Assembly (NCBI RefSeq): GCF_022919155.1
Contig: NZ_CP095045.1
Span: 2,604,001 to 2,668,000 of the forward strand
Length of the DNA: 64,000 nucleotides
DNA from: Leucobacter allii
GTDB lineage: Bacteria > Actinomycetota > Actinomycetes > Actinomycetales > Microbacteriaceae
Direction of reading: 5' to 3'
Shown: one piece after another, positions 7,826 through 17,800 of the stretch
How positions within the stretch are numbered: the stretch's first letter is position 1
Layout: every line of letters starts with the position of its first letter
Program-made: the position numbers and the translations under genes
The notes under the pieces: generated by a model
What the model was told of the DNA's origin: nothing
Databases searched by the model: none
Seen by the model: only the letters and a program-made list of their open reading frames with translations

Positions 7826-9307
7826 TCAGGGCAGCGCGGGCGACTCGGCTTCGACGTCGATCGAGTTGAGGGCCGCGTAGCGCCGCGGATCCCGGGATCG
7901 CATGCGCCATGCGATCCCGATGCCGACCGCGAAGAGGATCGGTATCGGCGCGAGCAGCGCGACGTTGATCTCGTTGGAGGCCGCCGTCAGGAGCTCCATC
8001 TGACTGACGGCCAGACCGATGAGCACGGCGAGCCCGACGGCCGACAACGCCGGCGCGACGATCACTCGCAGGCTCGAGTGCCCCCTCCGGTCCTTCCAGA
8101 AGAAGGCGACGATCGCGACAGCGGCGATCATCTCGAGCAGCAGCACGCCCAGGACGCCGGGGGCAGACGACCACAGGAACACGACCAGATAGGGGTCGGC
8201 CTGCGCGAGAGCTGCGGCGCCGAGCACGACCACTGTGATCCCGATCTGCAGCACGACTCCGCCGATCGGCGAGCCGTGGCGCGCACTGATCCTGCCGACG
8301 CGCCTGGGCAGGAGTCCCTCCCTCGCCATCGTGAAGTGATAGCGCGACGCAGCGTTGTGGAAGGCGAGTGCGGCGGCGAACGCGCTCGTGCACAGCAAGA
8401 GCTGCCCGACGTCCGCCAGCCATACCCCGACGTAGCGGGACATCGAGACGAAGGTGAGGCTGTCGACGTCGTCACCAGCGGCGAACGCGAGCGCGCCCTC
8501 GGGAGTGTATGCGACGAAGAGGCACCAGACGGAGAAGGTGTAGAACAGGCCCAAGAAGCCGATGGCGATGTAGGTCGCTCTCTGAACGGTCCGCTCCGGG
8601 TCCTTCACTTCTTCCGCGTAGAGGGCCGTCGCTTCGAAGCCGATGAATCCCCCGGCGGTCAGCACCAGCATCGCCCCGAAACCGGGATCGAGCATCACCG
8701 ACGGATTGAACATCTCGAAGGAGCGCACGTCGACGTCCCCCGACCCCAGCGTGGCGACCTGGTAGACGATCAGCACGAGCACCTCGAGGATCAACGCGAT
8801 CCCGAGCACCTTCGCACCCATCGTCACCTTGAAGTACCCGAGCAGCCCGACCCCGACGACCCCGACGGCAGCGATCATCCACCAGGGCACCGTCACGCCG
8901 AAGAATGATTCGAGGAGCCCCTGCCCGTAGACCGCGAACCCGGCGAGCAGGCAGACGGTCATCGCGTTGTACGCGAGCGCGGCGACGAAGCTCCCTCCGA
9001 CGCCGATGGGCTTGCCGATCCCCCGGGAGATGTACGCGTAGAACGCGCCCGCGTTCTTGATATGGGGACTCATCGCCGTGAACCCGACCGCGAACATGAG
9101 CAGTATCACCGCGGGCACGAGGTAGCCGTAGGCGGTGGACAGCCCTCCAGTCCGGATCGCCAGCGGAACGACCCCGGCGACAACGGTCAGCGGCGCGGCC
9201 GCGGCCACGACGAAGAACACCAGATCGGCCGTCCCGAGCCCGGTCCGGCGGAGGCGTCTGCCGGCGACGTCGCCCGCGGCGACCGCTCCCGGGGCGCGCG
9301 AGCTCAT
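7826..9307 (-). CDS. APC-family amino acid/amine permease
   Basis: A 493-residue integral membrane transporter of the amino acid-polyamine-organocation (APC) superfamily with about twelve hydrophobic helices. The first helix carries GLGTADLVFFVVAAAAPLT and the second TGGLSTAYGYLVPAV, typical of the unwound substrate-site helices of APC proteins. GGFIGFEATALYAEEVKDP is the conserved helix 6 region with its following loop. The start ATG overlaps the stop of the upstream amidohydrolase gene (ATGA), so they are translated together and the substrate is likely linked to that enzyme. The specific substrate cannot be read from sequence. Confidence 0.9.
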   Translation of the reverse strand: MSSRAPGAVAAGDVAGRRLRRTGLGTADLVFFVVAAAAPLTVVAGVVPLAIRTGGLSTAYGYLVPAVILLMFAVGFTAMSPHIKNAGAFYAYISRGIGKPIGVGGSFVAALAYNAMTVCLLAGFAVYGQGLLESFFGVTVPWWMIAAVGVVGVGLLGYFKVTMGAKVLGIALILEVLVLIVYQVATLGSGDVDVRSFEMFNPSVMLDPGFGAMLVLTAGGFIGFEATALYAEEVKDPERTVQRATYIAIGFLGLFYTFSVWCLFVAYTPEGALAFAAGDDVDSLTFVSMSRYVGVWLADVGQLLLCTSAFAAALAFHNAASRYHFTMAREGLLPRRVGRISARHGSPIGGVVLQIGITVVVLGAAALAQADPYLVVFLWSSAPGVLGVLLLEMIAAVAIVAFFWKDRRGHSSLRVIVAPALSAVGLAVLIGLAVSQMELLTAASNEINVALLAPIPILFAVGIGIAWRMRSRDPRRYAALNSIDVEAESPALP

Positions 9308-10614
9308 CGCCCCGCCCCGATGCTCGCGGCGAGCGCCGCACGCGGCACGTACTCGCTCCGCGGCGTGAGCAGGTCCTTCCAGACCTGCTCGCCCCGCTGG
9401 ATCCAGACGAGGTTGTCGCGGTGCAGGCTCTCGATGTCCTCCCAGGGATCGCCGTCGACGATCAGGAAGTCCGCGGCCTTCCCCTCCTCGAGGGTTCCGG
9501 TGACGTCATCGACGCGCAACGCGCGCGCGCCGATCGACGTCGCCGAGGTGAAGACGTCGTGGCGGGGCATGCCCGCCCCCACCATCGTCTTGATCTCCTC
9601 GACCGTCGAGTATCCGAAGGGAACGTCGATGCTCGAGAAGCTGTCGCTCCCCACCGCGATCTGCACTCCCGCTGCAATCGAGCTGAGGAAGTTCTGGGTC
9701 ACGCGGAACTTCTCCCGCTCCACCGGAGTCGCTCCGGGGTACGCGTCCAGGCCGCCGCGCGGCGGCGGCGGATACTCGTCGAACCAGGGGCCCAGGAACA
9801 GCTGGAGCGTGGGCACGTGGACGATCCCCCGCTCCACCATCATCGTCCGGCATTCGTCGTCCAGCTCCTCGCCGTGCTCGACCGTGGCGACCCCCGCCCG
9901 AATGCAGTCCTTCGCGGCCGCCAGCGATTCCGCGTGGGCGAGCACGGGGATCCTCAGATGGTCCGCCTCGCGGATGATCGCGGTGATCTCCTCGAAGTCG
10001 AAGTGCTGATCCGTCTCGAGCTCCTTGTCCCACATCCCGCCGCCGGTCGCCCAGATCTTGATCGCATCGGAGCCCATCCGGCTCAGCGTCCGCACGGCCT
10101 TGCGCAGGTCCTCGGGGCCATCGGCGATGTACCCCCACGGGTGGCTGTGCTGCACGGTCTCCAGCGGGAGGTTGTGCGCATCGCCGTGTCCGCCGGTGCG
10201 CGAGATACCGGGCCCGCAGGCGACGATCCGAGGGCCGTCGAGGTGTCCGTGGTCCACGGCCCACTTGAGCCGGATCCCGTTTCGCGAGATGTCGCGGATC
10301 GTCGTGACTCCCCAGTCCATGAGTTCGCGCATCTGCTTCGTCGAGATGACCGCCTGACGCAGGTCGTCCTCGATCACCCAGGTCCGGTAGTCGGGACTCG
10401 ACGCTCCGCCGAGATGCGTGTGGCAATCGACGAGGCCCGGCATGAGCGTGAGCCCTGAGGCGTCGATGCTCCGGGCGCCGGCCGGGGTGCCGGCGTCGTC
10501 CGCGCGGATGCCGACGATCCGGCCGTCGACCACCGTCATCGTCCCGTTCTCGATCATTCTGCCGTCACCGACGATGATGCGTCCCGCATGCACGACGGTT
10601 GTCGAATTCGTCAT
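9304..10614 (-). CDS. Metal-dependent amidohydrolase (imidazolonepropionase/prolidase-like)
   Basis: A 436-residue amidohydrolase-superfamily enzyme. Metal ligands are visible: His65 and His67 (LVDCHTHLGG), Lys186 (DAIKIWATGGG, the bridging-lysine position), His227 (VLAHAES), His247 (TVEHGEE) and Asp324 (AVGSDSF). The composite N- and C-terminal beta-sandwich edges are present (GRIIVGDGRMIENGTM; EEGKAADFLIVDGDPW). Relatives include imidazolonepropionase-like and Xaa-Pro dipeptidase enzymes that act on cyclic amides or dipeptides; the actual substrate is unknown. I chose ATG 10614 for its GAGGAC ribosome binding site. It is co-transcribed with the APC permease (4-nt overlap) and divergent from an Lrp regulator, suggesting uptake and hydrolysis of an amino-acid-like compound. 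Confidence 0.88.
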   Translation of the reverse strand: MTNSTTVVHAGRIIVGDGRMIENGTMTVVDGRIVGIRADDAGTPAGARSIDASGLTLMPGLVDCHTHLGGASSPDYRTWVIEDDLRQAVISTKQMRELMDWGVTTIRDISRNGIRLKWAVDHGHLDGPRIVACGPGISRTGGHGDAHNLPLETVQHSHPWGYIADGPEDLRKAVRTLSRMGSDAIKIWATGGGMWDKELETDQHFDFEEITAIIREADHLRIPVLAHAESLAAAKDCIRAGVATVEHGEELDDECRTMMVERGIVHVPTLQLFLGPWFDEYPPPPRGGLDAYPGATPVEREKFRVTQNFLSSIAAGVQIAVGSDSFSSIDVPFGYSTVEEIKTMVGAGMPRHDVFTSATSIGARALRVDDVTGTLEEGKAADFLIVDGDPWEDIESLHRDNLVWIQRGEQVWKDLLTPRSEYVPRAALAASIGAGR

Positions 10615-10660
10615 ATGTCCTCCTCGACACACTCCTGGGCGTAAATAATTGCCAGAGTCC

Positions 10661-10688
10661 AATATAGCCTCCAAAATGAATGTGGCAA
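10661..10688 (-). promoter_or_regulatory. Promoter of amidohydrolase-permease operon
   Basis: On the minus strand TTGCCA (10688-10683) and TATATT (10666-10661) are separated by 16 nt and lie about 50 nt upstream of the ATG at 10614. The left arm of the inverted repeat at 10666-10715 falls between the two boxes. Confidence 0.65.
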
Positions 10689-10715
10689 GCAATTTTTGAT
10701 TTCATTTTGAAGGCT
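10666..10715. promoter_or_regulatory. Inverted-repeat operator, probably for Lrp/AsnC regulator
   Basis: AGCCTCCAAAATGAA at 10666-10680 and TTCATTTTGAAGGCT at 10701-10715 are inverted copies (14 of 15 positions) with a 20-nt spacer. The centre-to-centre distance is about 35 bp. The left arm covers the spacer of the amidohydrolase promoter. This is the layout expected for a local regulator such as the adjacent Lrp-family protein. The assignment to that protein is inferred. Confidence 0.65.
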
Positions 10716-10767
10716 CTCGCGAACCTCACGCGCACATTCCCCCCACCGCAGACGCCATAATGGAGGA

Positions 10768-11256
10768 ATGAACGTTGGCGGCATGTTCCACGGCCTGAAA
10801 CCGGCGGAGCTCGACGAGCTCGATCGGAAGCTCATCCTGCTCCTCCAGCAGGACGGCCGGATGTCCGTCGCCGAGATGTCGCGCGCCGTGGGCCTCTCCC
10901 ACCCCGCAGTGCGCCAGCGACTCCAGCGCCTGTTCGAGTCCAAGATCGCGAACATCACCGCGACAACCCATCCGGGCACCCACGGCCTCACCGAGTCCGC
11001 GCTCATCGTCGTGAGAACGGACGAGCGGATGCACCAAGTCGCGGCGCAGCTCGCCGAGTTCCCCGAGGTCTACTACCTCGTCACCACCCAGGGTCGTTTC
11101 GACATCGCCCTCGAGGCCATGGCCAGAGACAAGCTTCACCTCAGCGAGATCTCCCTGCGAATCAGGGCCACGCCCGGGGTCGTCTCCAGCGAGACGATCT
11201 CGATCACGGAAACCGTGAAGTGGGAGTACGGCCCGGATTTCACCGCCCTCGACTGA
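10768..11256 (+). CDS. Lrp/AsnC family transcriptional regulator
   Basis: A 162-residue regulator. The N-terminal winged helix (about 13-62: LDELDRKLILLLQQDGRMSV, then SRAVGLSHPAVRQRLQRL) is the AsnC-type DNA-binding domain, and the rest (about 75-155) is the RAM ligand-binding and oligomerisation domain. It is divergent from the amidohydrolase-permease operon, which it probably controls in response to an amino acid or related ligand, and it may regulate itself. GGAGGA directly abuts the ATG and CATAAT (10756-10761) lies 6 nt upstream, so initiation may be leaderless rather than Shine-Dalgarno driven. Confidence 0.9.
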   Translation: MNVGGMFHGLKPAELDELDRKLILLLQQDGRMSVAEMSRAVGLSHPAVRQRLQRLFESKIANITATTHPGTHGLTESALIVVRTDERMHQVAAQLAEFPEVYYLVTTQGRFDIALEAMARDKLHLSEISLRIRATPGVVSSETISITETVKWEYGPDFTALD

Positions 11257-11287
11257 CCCGCTCCCTCGGCAGTCTCGCACAGACTCA

Positions 11288-11354
11288 CTATTCAGTATTG
11301 CCAAGTACCGCTACTCAGTGTTACCTTGTACCGGTAGTCAACATCACTGAATAG
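11288..11354 (+). promoter_or_regulatory. padR promoter with flanking inverted repeats
   Basis: TTGCCA (11298-11303) and TTACCT (11321-11326) are 17 nt apart and form a plausible promoter. CTATTCAGT at 11288-11296 and ACTGAATAG at 11346-11354 are a perfect 9-bp inverted pair flanking it, and a half-similar ACTCAGTG lies between (11313-11320), as does the palindrome TACCGGTA (11329-11336). PadR proteins usually repress their own operon, so these are likely operator elements. Confidence 0.5.
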
Positions 11355-11365
11355 GAGGTGGCCGC

Positions 11366-11722
11366 ATGGCGAATCAGATGACCGAGATGCTCAAGGGCAC
11401 CCTCGAGGGCATCGTCCTCGCGATCCTCGCCGCGCAGCCGGCATACGGCTACGAGATCACGGCGAGACTGCGCGAGGAGGGCTTCGCGGATCTCGCGGAG
11501 GGCACCATCTACGCCCTCCTCATCCGCATCGAGCAGCGGGGCTTCGTCGACGTGGCGAAGGTCCCCTCCGAGAAGGGCCCTCCGCGCAAGGTCTTCACGC
11601 TCAACGAGGCGGGCCTCGCCCAACTCGAGGAGTTCTGGACCGCGTGGCGCTTCCTCGCCGGCCGGATCGAGGAGCTCCGCGCACACCGCACCCCCGGCAG
11701 CACCGCACACGAAGGAGCCTGA
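11366..11722 (+). CDS. PadR-family transcriptional regulator
   Basis: A 118-residue PadR regulator. The winged helix covers about residues 5-85 (LKGTLEGIVLAILAAQPAYG, GYEITARL, AEGTIYALLIRIEQRGFV) with a basic wing (KGPPRKVFTLNEAG) and a short C-terminal dimerisation helix. It has a strong ribosome binding site (AGGAGGTG). It is first in an operon with a DUF1048 protein and an ABC-2 exporter, a common arrangement in Gram-positive bacteria in which PadR represses the exporter until a ligand, often a drug or membrane-active compound, is present. Confidence 0.92.
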   Translation: MANQMTEMLKGTLEGIVLAILAAQPAYGYEITARLREEGFADLAEGTIYALLIRIEQRGFVDVAKVPSEKGPPRKVFTLNEAGLAQLEEFWTAWRFLAGRIEELRAHRTPGSTAHEGA

Positions 11723-11723
11723 C

Positions 11724-12101
11724 ATGGCCGCGAAATGGATCGAAGCACTCACCGGATCGCTCGAGCAGAAGCGCGAGTACAAGCAGCAGATGGCGCGCCT
11801 CGAGGCGCTCCCCGCCCCCTACGCGGAGGCGGCCCGGGCGCTGAACCGGTATTTCATGTACTACGGGGCGATCGCCGACGGCGAGACGCTCGTCACGATG
11901 CTCGGCGACCACGTCGAGCTGTGGGAGCGCGCCGCCGTCGACGGCACGCCCGTGAGCGCCATCGTCGGCGACGACCCCGTCGGGTTCGCCGAGACCTTCG
12001 TGAGCTCCTACCGGCACCGCGAATGGATCGACAAGGAGCGGCAGCGCCTCGTCACGGCGATCGGATCGGCGATCGAGCAGGAACGGGGGCGGGAATCATG
12101 A
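11724..12101 (+). CDS. DUF1048 family protein
   Basis: A 125-residue, mostly helical and charged protein of the DUF1048 family. No catalytic motif is seen and the family role is unknown. It starts one base after the padR stop and overlaps the ABC ATPase start by 4 nt (ATGA). DUF1048 proteins are regularly encoded between PadR regulators and DrrAB-like exporters, so a regulatory or accessory role in the same system is likely. Confidence 0.85.
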   Translation: MAAKWIEALTGSLEQKREYKQQMARLEALPAPYAEAARALNRYFMYYGAIADGETLVTMLGDHVELWERAAVDGTPVSAIVGDDPVGFAETFVSSYRHREWIDKERQRLVTAIGSAIEQERGRES

Positions 12102-12904
12102 CCGCCGCGACGCTCGCTCCGCCGGCGATCGCGGTCGAGGGCCTCGTGAAGTCCTTCGGCGACGTGGAGGTGCTCCGCGGCGTCTCCTTCGAGGTCGCCG
12201 CGGGGAGCATCTTCGCGCTGCTCGGCTCGAACGGGGCGGGCAAGACGACCCTGGTGCGCATCCTCGCGACGCTGCTGCGCGCGGACGCCGGCCGGGCGGC
12301 CGTCCACGGCAACGACGTGTCCGCCGCCCCCGACGCCGCCAGGCGCGCGATCAGCCTCACCGGGCAGTTCGCCGCCGTCGACGAGATGCTCACCGGTCGC
12401 GAGAACCTCGTGCTCGTCGCCCGGTTGCGACGGACGCCGCGACCGGCACGGCTCGCCGAGGAACTGCTCGATCGCTTCCAGCTGCGCGACGCCGCGGATC
12501 GCCGGGCGGGCAGCTACTCCGGCGGGATGCGCCGCCGGCTCGACATCGCGATGAGCCTCGTCGGGGAGCCGCAGGTGCTCTTCCTCGATGAGCCGACCAC
12601 GGGCCTCGACCCCCAGTCCCGGCTCGAGGTCTGGCGCACGGTGCGCGAGCTCGCCGCCGGCGGCGCCACCGTGCTGCTCACCACGCAGACGCTCGACGAG
12701 GCCGAGCATCTGGCCGACCGCATCGCGATCCTGCACGAGGGCACGATCATCAGCGACGGCACCCTGGCCGAACTCCGCGCCCTGCTGCCGCAAGAGGTCG
12801 CGTACGTGCCGAAGGAGCCCTCGCTCGAAGACGTCTTCCTCGCGCTCGTCGGGGACGGCACGGCTCGCGGGGAGCACCCCGAGGGCCAGGAGGGAGAACG
12901 ATGA
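12098..12904 (+). CDS. ABC exporter ATP-binding protein (DrrA-like)
   Basis: A 268-residue ATPase with Walker A GSNGAGKTT, signature YSGGMRRRLDIA, Walker B VLFLDEPTTGLD and the H-loop region TTQTLDEAEHLADR. The C-terminal extension ending near PKEPSLEDVFLAL is typical of the DrrA/CcmA group of daunorubicin-resistance-type exporters. It energises the permease encoded next, with which it overlaps by 4 nt. The exported compound is unknown. Confidence 0.93.
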   Translation: MTAATLAPPAIAVEGLVKSFGDVEVLRGVSFEVAAGSIFALLGSNGAGKTTLVRILATLLRADAGRAAVHGNDVSAAPDAARRAISLTGQFAAVDEMLTGRENLVLVARLRRTPRPARLAEELLDRFQLRDAADRRAGSYSGGMRRRLDIAMSLVGEPQVLFLDEPTTGLDPQSRLEVWRTVRELAAGGATVLLTTQTLDEAEHLADRIAILHEGTIISDGTLAELRALLPQEVAYVPKEPSLEDVFLALVGDGTARGEHPEGQEGER

Positions 12905-13683
12905 GCGCGCACACCCTCGTCACGGGCGGCGTCCGCGACGCCGCGATCCTCACCGGACGCTCGCTGCGCCACATCCTGCGCAGCCCCGACACCATCATCA
13001 CGACCGCGATCACCCCGATCGCGCTCATGCTGCTCTTCGTGTTCGTGCTCGGCGGCGCCATCGAGACCGAAGTCGAGGGGTCCTACGTGGACTACCTGCT
13101 CCCCGGGATCCTGCTCATCACGATCGCCTCGGGCGTCGCCTACACCTCGTACCGGCTCTTCCTCGACCTGCGCAGCGGGATCTTCGAGCGCTTCCGCTCC
13201 ATGCCGATCACCCGATCCGGTGTGCTGTGGGCGCACGTGCTCACCTCGGTGTGCGCGAACCTCGTCTCCGTCGCGCTCGTCATCGGCGTCGCGCTGCTGC
13301 TCGGCTTCCGCTCGAGCGCCTCGCCCGCCACCTGGGTCGCGGTCGCCGGGATCCTGGCGCTCTTCACGCTCGCGCTGACCTGGCTCGCCGTGATCGCGGG
13401 GCTCTCCGCGCAGTCCGTGGACGGCGCGAGCGCGTTCAGCTACCCGCTGATCTTCCTGCCCTTCATCAGCTCGGCCTTCGTGCCGACGGATTCGATGCCG
13501 GCGCCCGTCGCCTGGTTCGCCGAGCACCAGCCCGTCACCGCCATCGTCGACACGCTCCGCGCGCTCCTCGACGGCGACGCGCCTCAGGGCGCCACGGGCT
13601 GGATCGCGCTCGCGTGGCTCCTCGGGATCCTCGCGCTCGCCTACCTCGGCGCCCGGCTGGCCTACCGCCGCAGGACCCGCTGA
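12901..13683 (+). CDS. ABC-2 type exporter permease (DrrB-like)
   Basis: A 260-residue ABC-2 permease with six predicted membrane helices, including ITPIALMLLFVFVLGGAI and the segment ending in FISSAFVPTDSMPAPVAW, a conserved ABC-2 signature (SSAFVPxxxMP). It forms the membrane channel for the ATPase encoded just upstream. It is last in the padR operon and followed by a strong terminator at 13702-13739. Confidence 0.92.
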   Translation: MSAHTLVTGGVRDAAILTGRSLRHILRSPDTIITTAITPIALMLLFVFVLGGAIETEVEGSYVDYLLPGILLITIASGVAYTSYRLFLDLRSGIFERFRSMPITRSGVLWAHVLTSVCANLVSVALVIGVALLLGFRSSASPATWVAVAGILALFTLALTWLAVIAGLSAQSVDGASAFSYPLIFLPFISSAFVPTDSMPAPVAWFAEHQPVTAIVDTLRALLDGDAPQGATGWIALAWLLGILALAYLGARLAYRRRTR

Positions 13684-13701
13684 GTCCCGTCCCGCGGACG
13701 C

Positions 13702-13739
13702 GAACAGGGGCCGCACCCTTCCGGGTGCGGCCCCTGTTC
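13702..13739. terminator. Strong bidirectional hairpin terminator
   Basis: A perfect 17-bp stem starting GAACAGGGGCCGCACCC with a TTCC loop, between the convergent exporter permease and groEL genes. It is followed by a T-containing stretch on the plus strand (GTCGTTCCGTC). It can stop transcription from both sides. Confidence 0.85.
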
Positions 13740-13777
13740 GTCGTTCCGTCGGGCGCGGGCGCCCGGGAGGCTCGGAC

Positions 13778-15500
<1,723 letters not shown>

Positions 15501-15504
15501 GACC

Positions 15505-15534
15505 AATCTTGGCACTCACGCACGGCGAGTGCAA
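15505..15534 (-). promoter_or_regulatory. groEL promoter
   Basis: On the minus strand TTGCAC (15534-15529) and AAGATT (15510-15505) are 18 nt apart, directly upstream of the CIRCE element. The -10 match is moderate. The arrangement fits repression by HrcA bound just downstream of the start point. Confidence 0.5.
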
Positions 15535-15611
15535 GCGGCGGCGCTCGCGCAAAGCGAACACTCGGGGACGCCGGTGAACGCCGGGGGCGGAGACCGAGGG
15601 CGCTCGGAGGA

Positions 15612-16427
15612 CTACGGGACGGGGATCGTCGTCGGATCGGTGGGGAGGCCCGTCGTCGGGTCGATCGGCCAGCCCGTGGCGGGGTCGATGTCCCAGCCGG
15701 TCGCCTCGTCGATGTCGTTGCCCGTCTCGGGGTTGACCTCGTTGCCCGTGTCGGGATTGATCTCGTTGCCGGACCCGGCGCCGCCCGCGGAGCTCGCATC
15801 GGCGCCGGAGTTCGCCGCCTCCTCCTCCGTCATCGCCCGCGCCTCGTCGATGCCCGGCCCGGCGTAGTCGCTGCCGAGGAGCACCACGAGCCGCGCGCCG
15901 TACTCCTGGTAGTCGGAGGTCGTGTAGGTCGAGAGCCCGCCGAGCTGGGCCGCGAGGCCCTCCGCGGCCGGGGCGTCGGCGGGATCCGTGTAGAAGACGG
16001 CCGAGATCTGCACGTCGGCCGAGGCGGCGGCGCCGGAGAAGAGGATCGATCCCCACCCCTCCTGCGTGATGATCTGGTCGACGGCCGCGGCGAGATTCTC
16101 GGTCCCCGTGCCGTTGAGCACCGCCACGGTCGCCGTGGGATCGAGCTCCGCGGTCACCTGCGGCGCGGCCGAGGCCTGCGGCCCGTTCGAGATGGAGCTG
16201 GGCAGCTTGCCCGCATCGCCGATCGCCTGGACGGCCACGATCCCGAGCGTCGTGAGCAGCGCGAATCCGAGCAGGGCCGCGATGAGGTACTGCCAGACGT
16301 AACGCGGCCGTGCCGCGATCCGGTGCGCGCCGACCCGGCCGCTGCGCGCGACGCGGTCGAAGCGATCCTCGGGGTAGTCGCTCCGGATCGCGCGGTTCCC
16401 GTCCGTGCGGTCGATGGTCTGCGGCAC
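15612..16427 (-). CDS. LytR_C domain membrane protein with octapeptide-repeat tail
   Basis: A 271-residue membrane-anchored protein. After a basic cytoplasmic N-terminus there is one membrane helix (YLIAALLGFALLTTLGIVAV), then a LytR C-terminal (LytR_C) domain of about 85 residues starting at TATVAVLNGTGTENLAAAV and reaching ARLVVLLGSDYAGPG. The last 48 residues before the IPVP end are six 8-residue repeats (GNEINPDT ... GLPTDPTT). LytR_C domains occur alone or with cell-wall-attachment enzymes; no catalytic LytR domain is present. The GTG at 16427 is preferred because AGGGGGA lies 6 nt upstream; GTG 16445 is the alternative. A -10-like TAGGGT lies at 16485-16480. Confidence 0.82.
   Translation of the reverse strand: MPQTIDRTDGNRAIRSDYPEDRFDRVARSGRVGAHRIAARPRYVWQYLIAALLGFALLTTLGIVAVQAIGDAGKLPSSISNGPQASAAPQVTAELDPTATVAVLNGTGTENLAAAVDQIITQEGWGSILFSGAAASADVQISAVFYTDPADAPAAEGLAAQLGGLSTYTTSDYQEYGARLVVLLGSDYAGPGIDEARAMTEEEAANSGADASSAGGAGSGNEINPDTGNEVNPETGNDIDEATGWDIDPATGWPIDPTTGLPTDPTTIPVP
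15627..15770. repeat. Six 24-bp coding repeats
   Basis: Six in-frame 24-nt units encode GNEINPDT, GNEVNPET, GNDIDEAT, GWDIDPAT, GWPIDPTT and GLPTDPTT. The units have diverged but keep a G-x-x-[IVT]-[ND]-x-x-T pattern. They form the extracellular tail of the LytR_C protein. Confidence 0.85.
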
Positions 16428-16530
16428 GTCGGTCCCCCTGTTCACGGCTGGCTTGCGCGACCGCCCGGTCGACGATCAGACCCTAGCGTACATCGGGCTC
16501 GCTGCCAGGACGGTGTGCGGCCCGCGCCGC

Positions 16531-17651
16531 TCACGCGAGGGAGTCGGGCGCGTAGATCGCACGGGCCAGCCCGTCGATCACGTCGGGGATGCGGGTGCCG
16601 CCGGCGAAGAGCACCGAGTCGTCCACATCGATGATGCGCCGCCGCTCGCCCGCCGGGGTGAGCGCGATGCTCGGCTGGGCCGCGAGCAGTCCGTCGACGC
16701 CGCCGGCGCTCTCGAGTCCCTTGGTCATCACGAGGATGACGTCGGGCTCCATCGCGATGAGCGCCTCCTCCGTCATCGGCTTCTCGCCGACCCAGCCGAT
16801 CTCCTCGGCCACGTCGACCGCGCCGACGGAGCGGACGAGGCTGTCCACTCCGCTGCCCTCGCCGAAGAGGTAGAAGATGCCCGCCGTGCCGCGCACGTAG
16901 AGGAAGGCCACGCGGGCAGCTTCGCGGGGTCCTCGGGCCGCAGCTCCGCGACCTCGGCCTCCTTGTCCGCGATGGCCTGCCGCAGGGTGTCGACGAGCCC
17001 GGGGGCCGCGTCGCCGATGCCGAGGGCGTCGGCCACCTGCTGGGCGGTCGCGAAGCTCGACTCGGGATCGATGGCGCGATCGACCGTGACGACCGGGATC
17101 CCCGCGTCGCGCAGCTGCAGCACGACGTCGACGGGACCGATGCTGCCGTCCGTGATGATGACGGAGGGGTTGAGCGCGAGGACCGCCTCGGCGTCGACCG
17201 AGTGGCCGTCCTTCGTGATCACGGGGATCTCGTCCGAGCCCGGGAAGCTCGTCGAGATGTCGCGCCCGACGATGTGGTCGGCGAGACCGAAGGCGTAGAC
17301 GAGTTCGCCCACGGAGCCGCTCAGGGAGAGCGGCACGATGCGCGAGGCGTCCTCGACGGTGATCTCGGTGTCGCCCGCGCCGTCCTTCGAGACGACCGTG
17401 ACCGGGAGCTCGGCGGCCGGGGCCTCCGCGAGCGGCGGGATGCTCGGCCCGCCGACGACCGCGGTGGTCGGCCCCTCGTAGGCCCTCGGATCCTCGAGCG
17501 GGGTGAGCTCGCTGAGCGCCGGCAGCTCGACCGCCTCGGCGGCTTCGTCGCCTCCGCCATGCGCGCCGCCTGTCTGGCAGGCGGTCAGACCGAGCCCCAG
17601 CAGCGCCACCACGGCCGCGGCCAGTACCCGGCGCCTCGATCCCAGCCTCAT
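16531..17651 (-). pseudogene. hmuT: Haem ABC transporter binding lipoprotein HmuT, frameshifted
   Basis: Substrate-binding lipoprotein of a haem ABC importer, divergent from hmuU-hmuV. The N-terminus has a lipoprotein signal with lipobox LGLTAC, followed by a periplasmic-binding fold of the cobalamin/iron type (VGRDISTSFP, ALNPSVIITDGSIGP). The reading frame breaks near 16915: the first part runs to PAKLP and the rest (ARVAFLYVRGTAGIFYLFGE to the end at 16531) is in another frame. One extra G in the GGG run at 16914-16916 restores 373 residues. As written, the last third is lost; a base-calling error is plausible. The start is ATG 17651. Confidence 0.85.
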
Positions 17652-17682
17652 GCCCACGGCACCCCTCTCGTCTGATGTTTCC

Positions 17683-17713
17683 GCAGGCCAGCCTAACCCA
17701 ACAAAGGTAAGAT
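17683..17713. promoter_or_regulatory. hmuT/hmuU intergenic iron-box-like site and -10
   Basis: AGG-ccag-CCTAA at 17685-17696 matches the inner part of the DtxR/IdeR box (TTAGG-N4-CCTAA). A -10-like TAAGAT for hmuU follows at 17708-17713, and TAGGCT (17695-17690, minus strand) could be the -10 of hmuT, so a bound repressor would cover both. The same AGG-N4-CCTNA pattern appears before the two large htaA genes. Confidence 0.5.
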
Positions 17714-17800
17714 GAAGAGCGAACATCGCAGATCCTGCGCAGCATCGCGCCGTCCGGGCCCGCTTCCGGCGGCGCGTGTCCATGAAAGCGGCCGTCCCGA

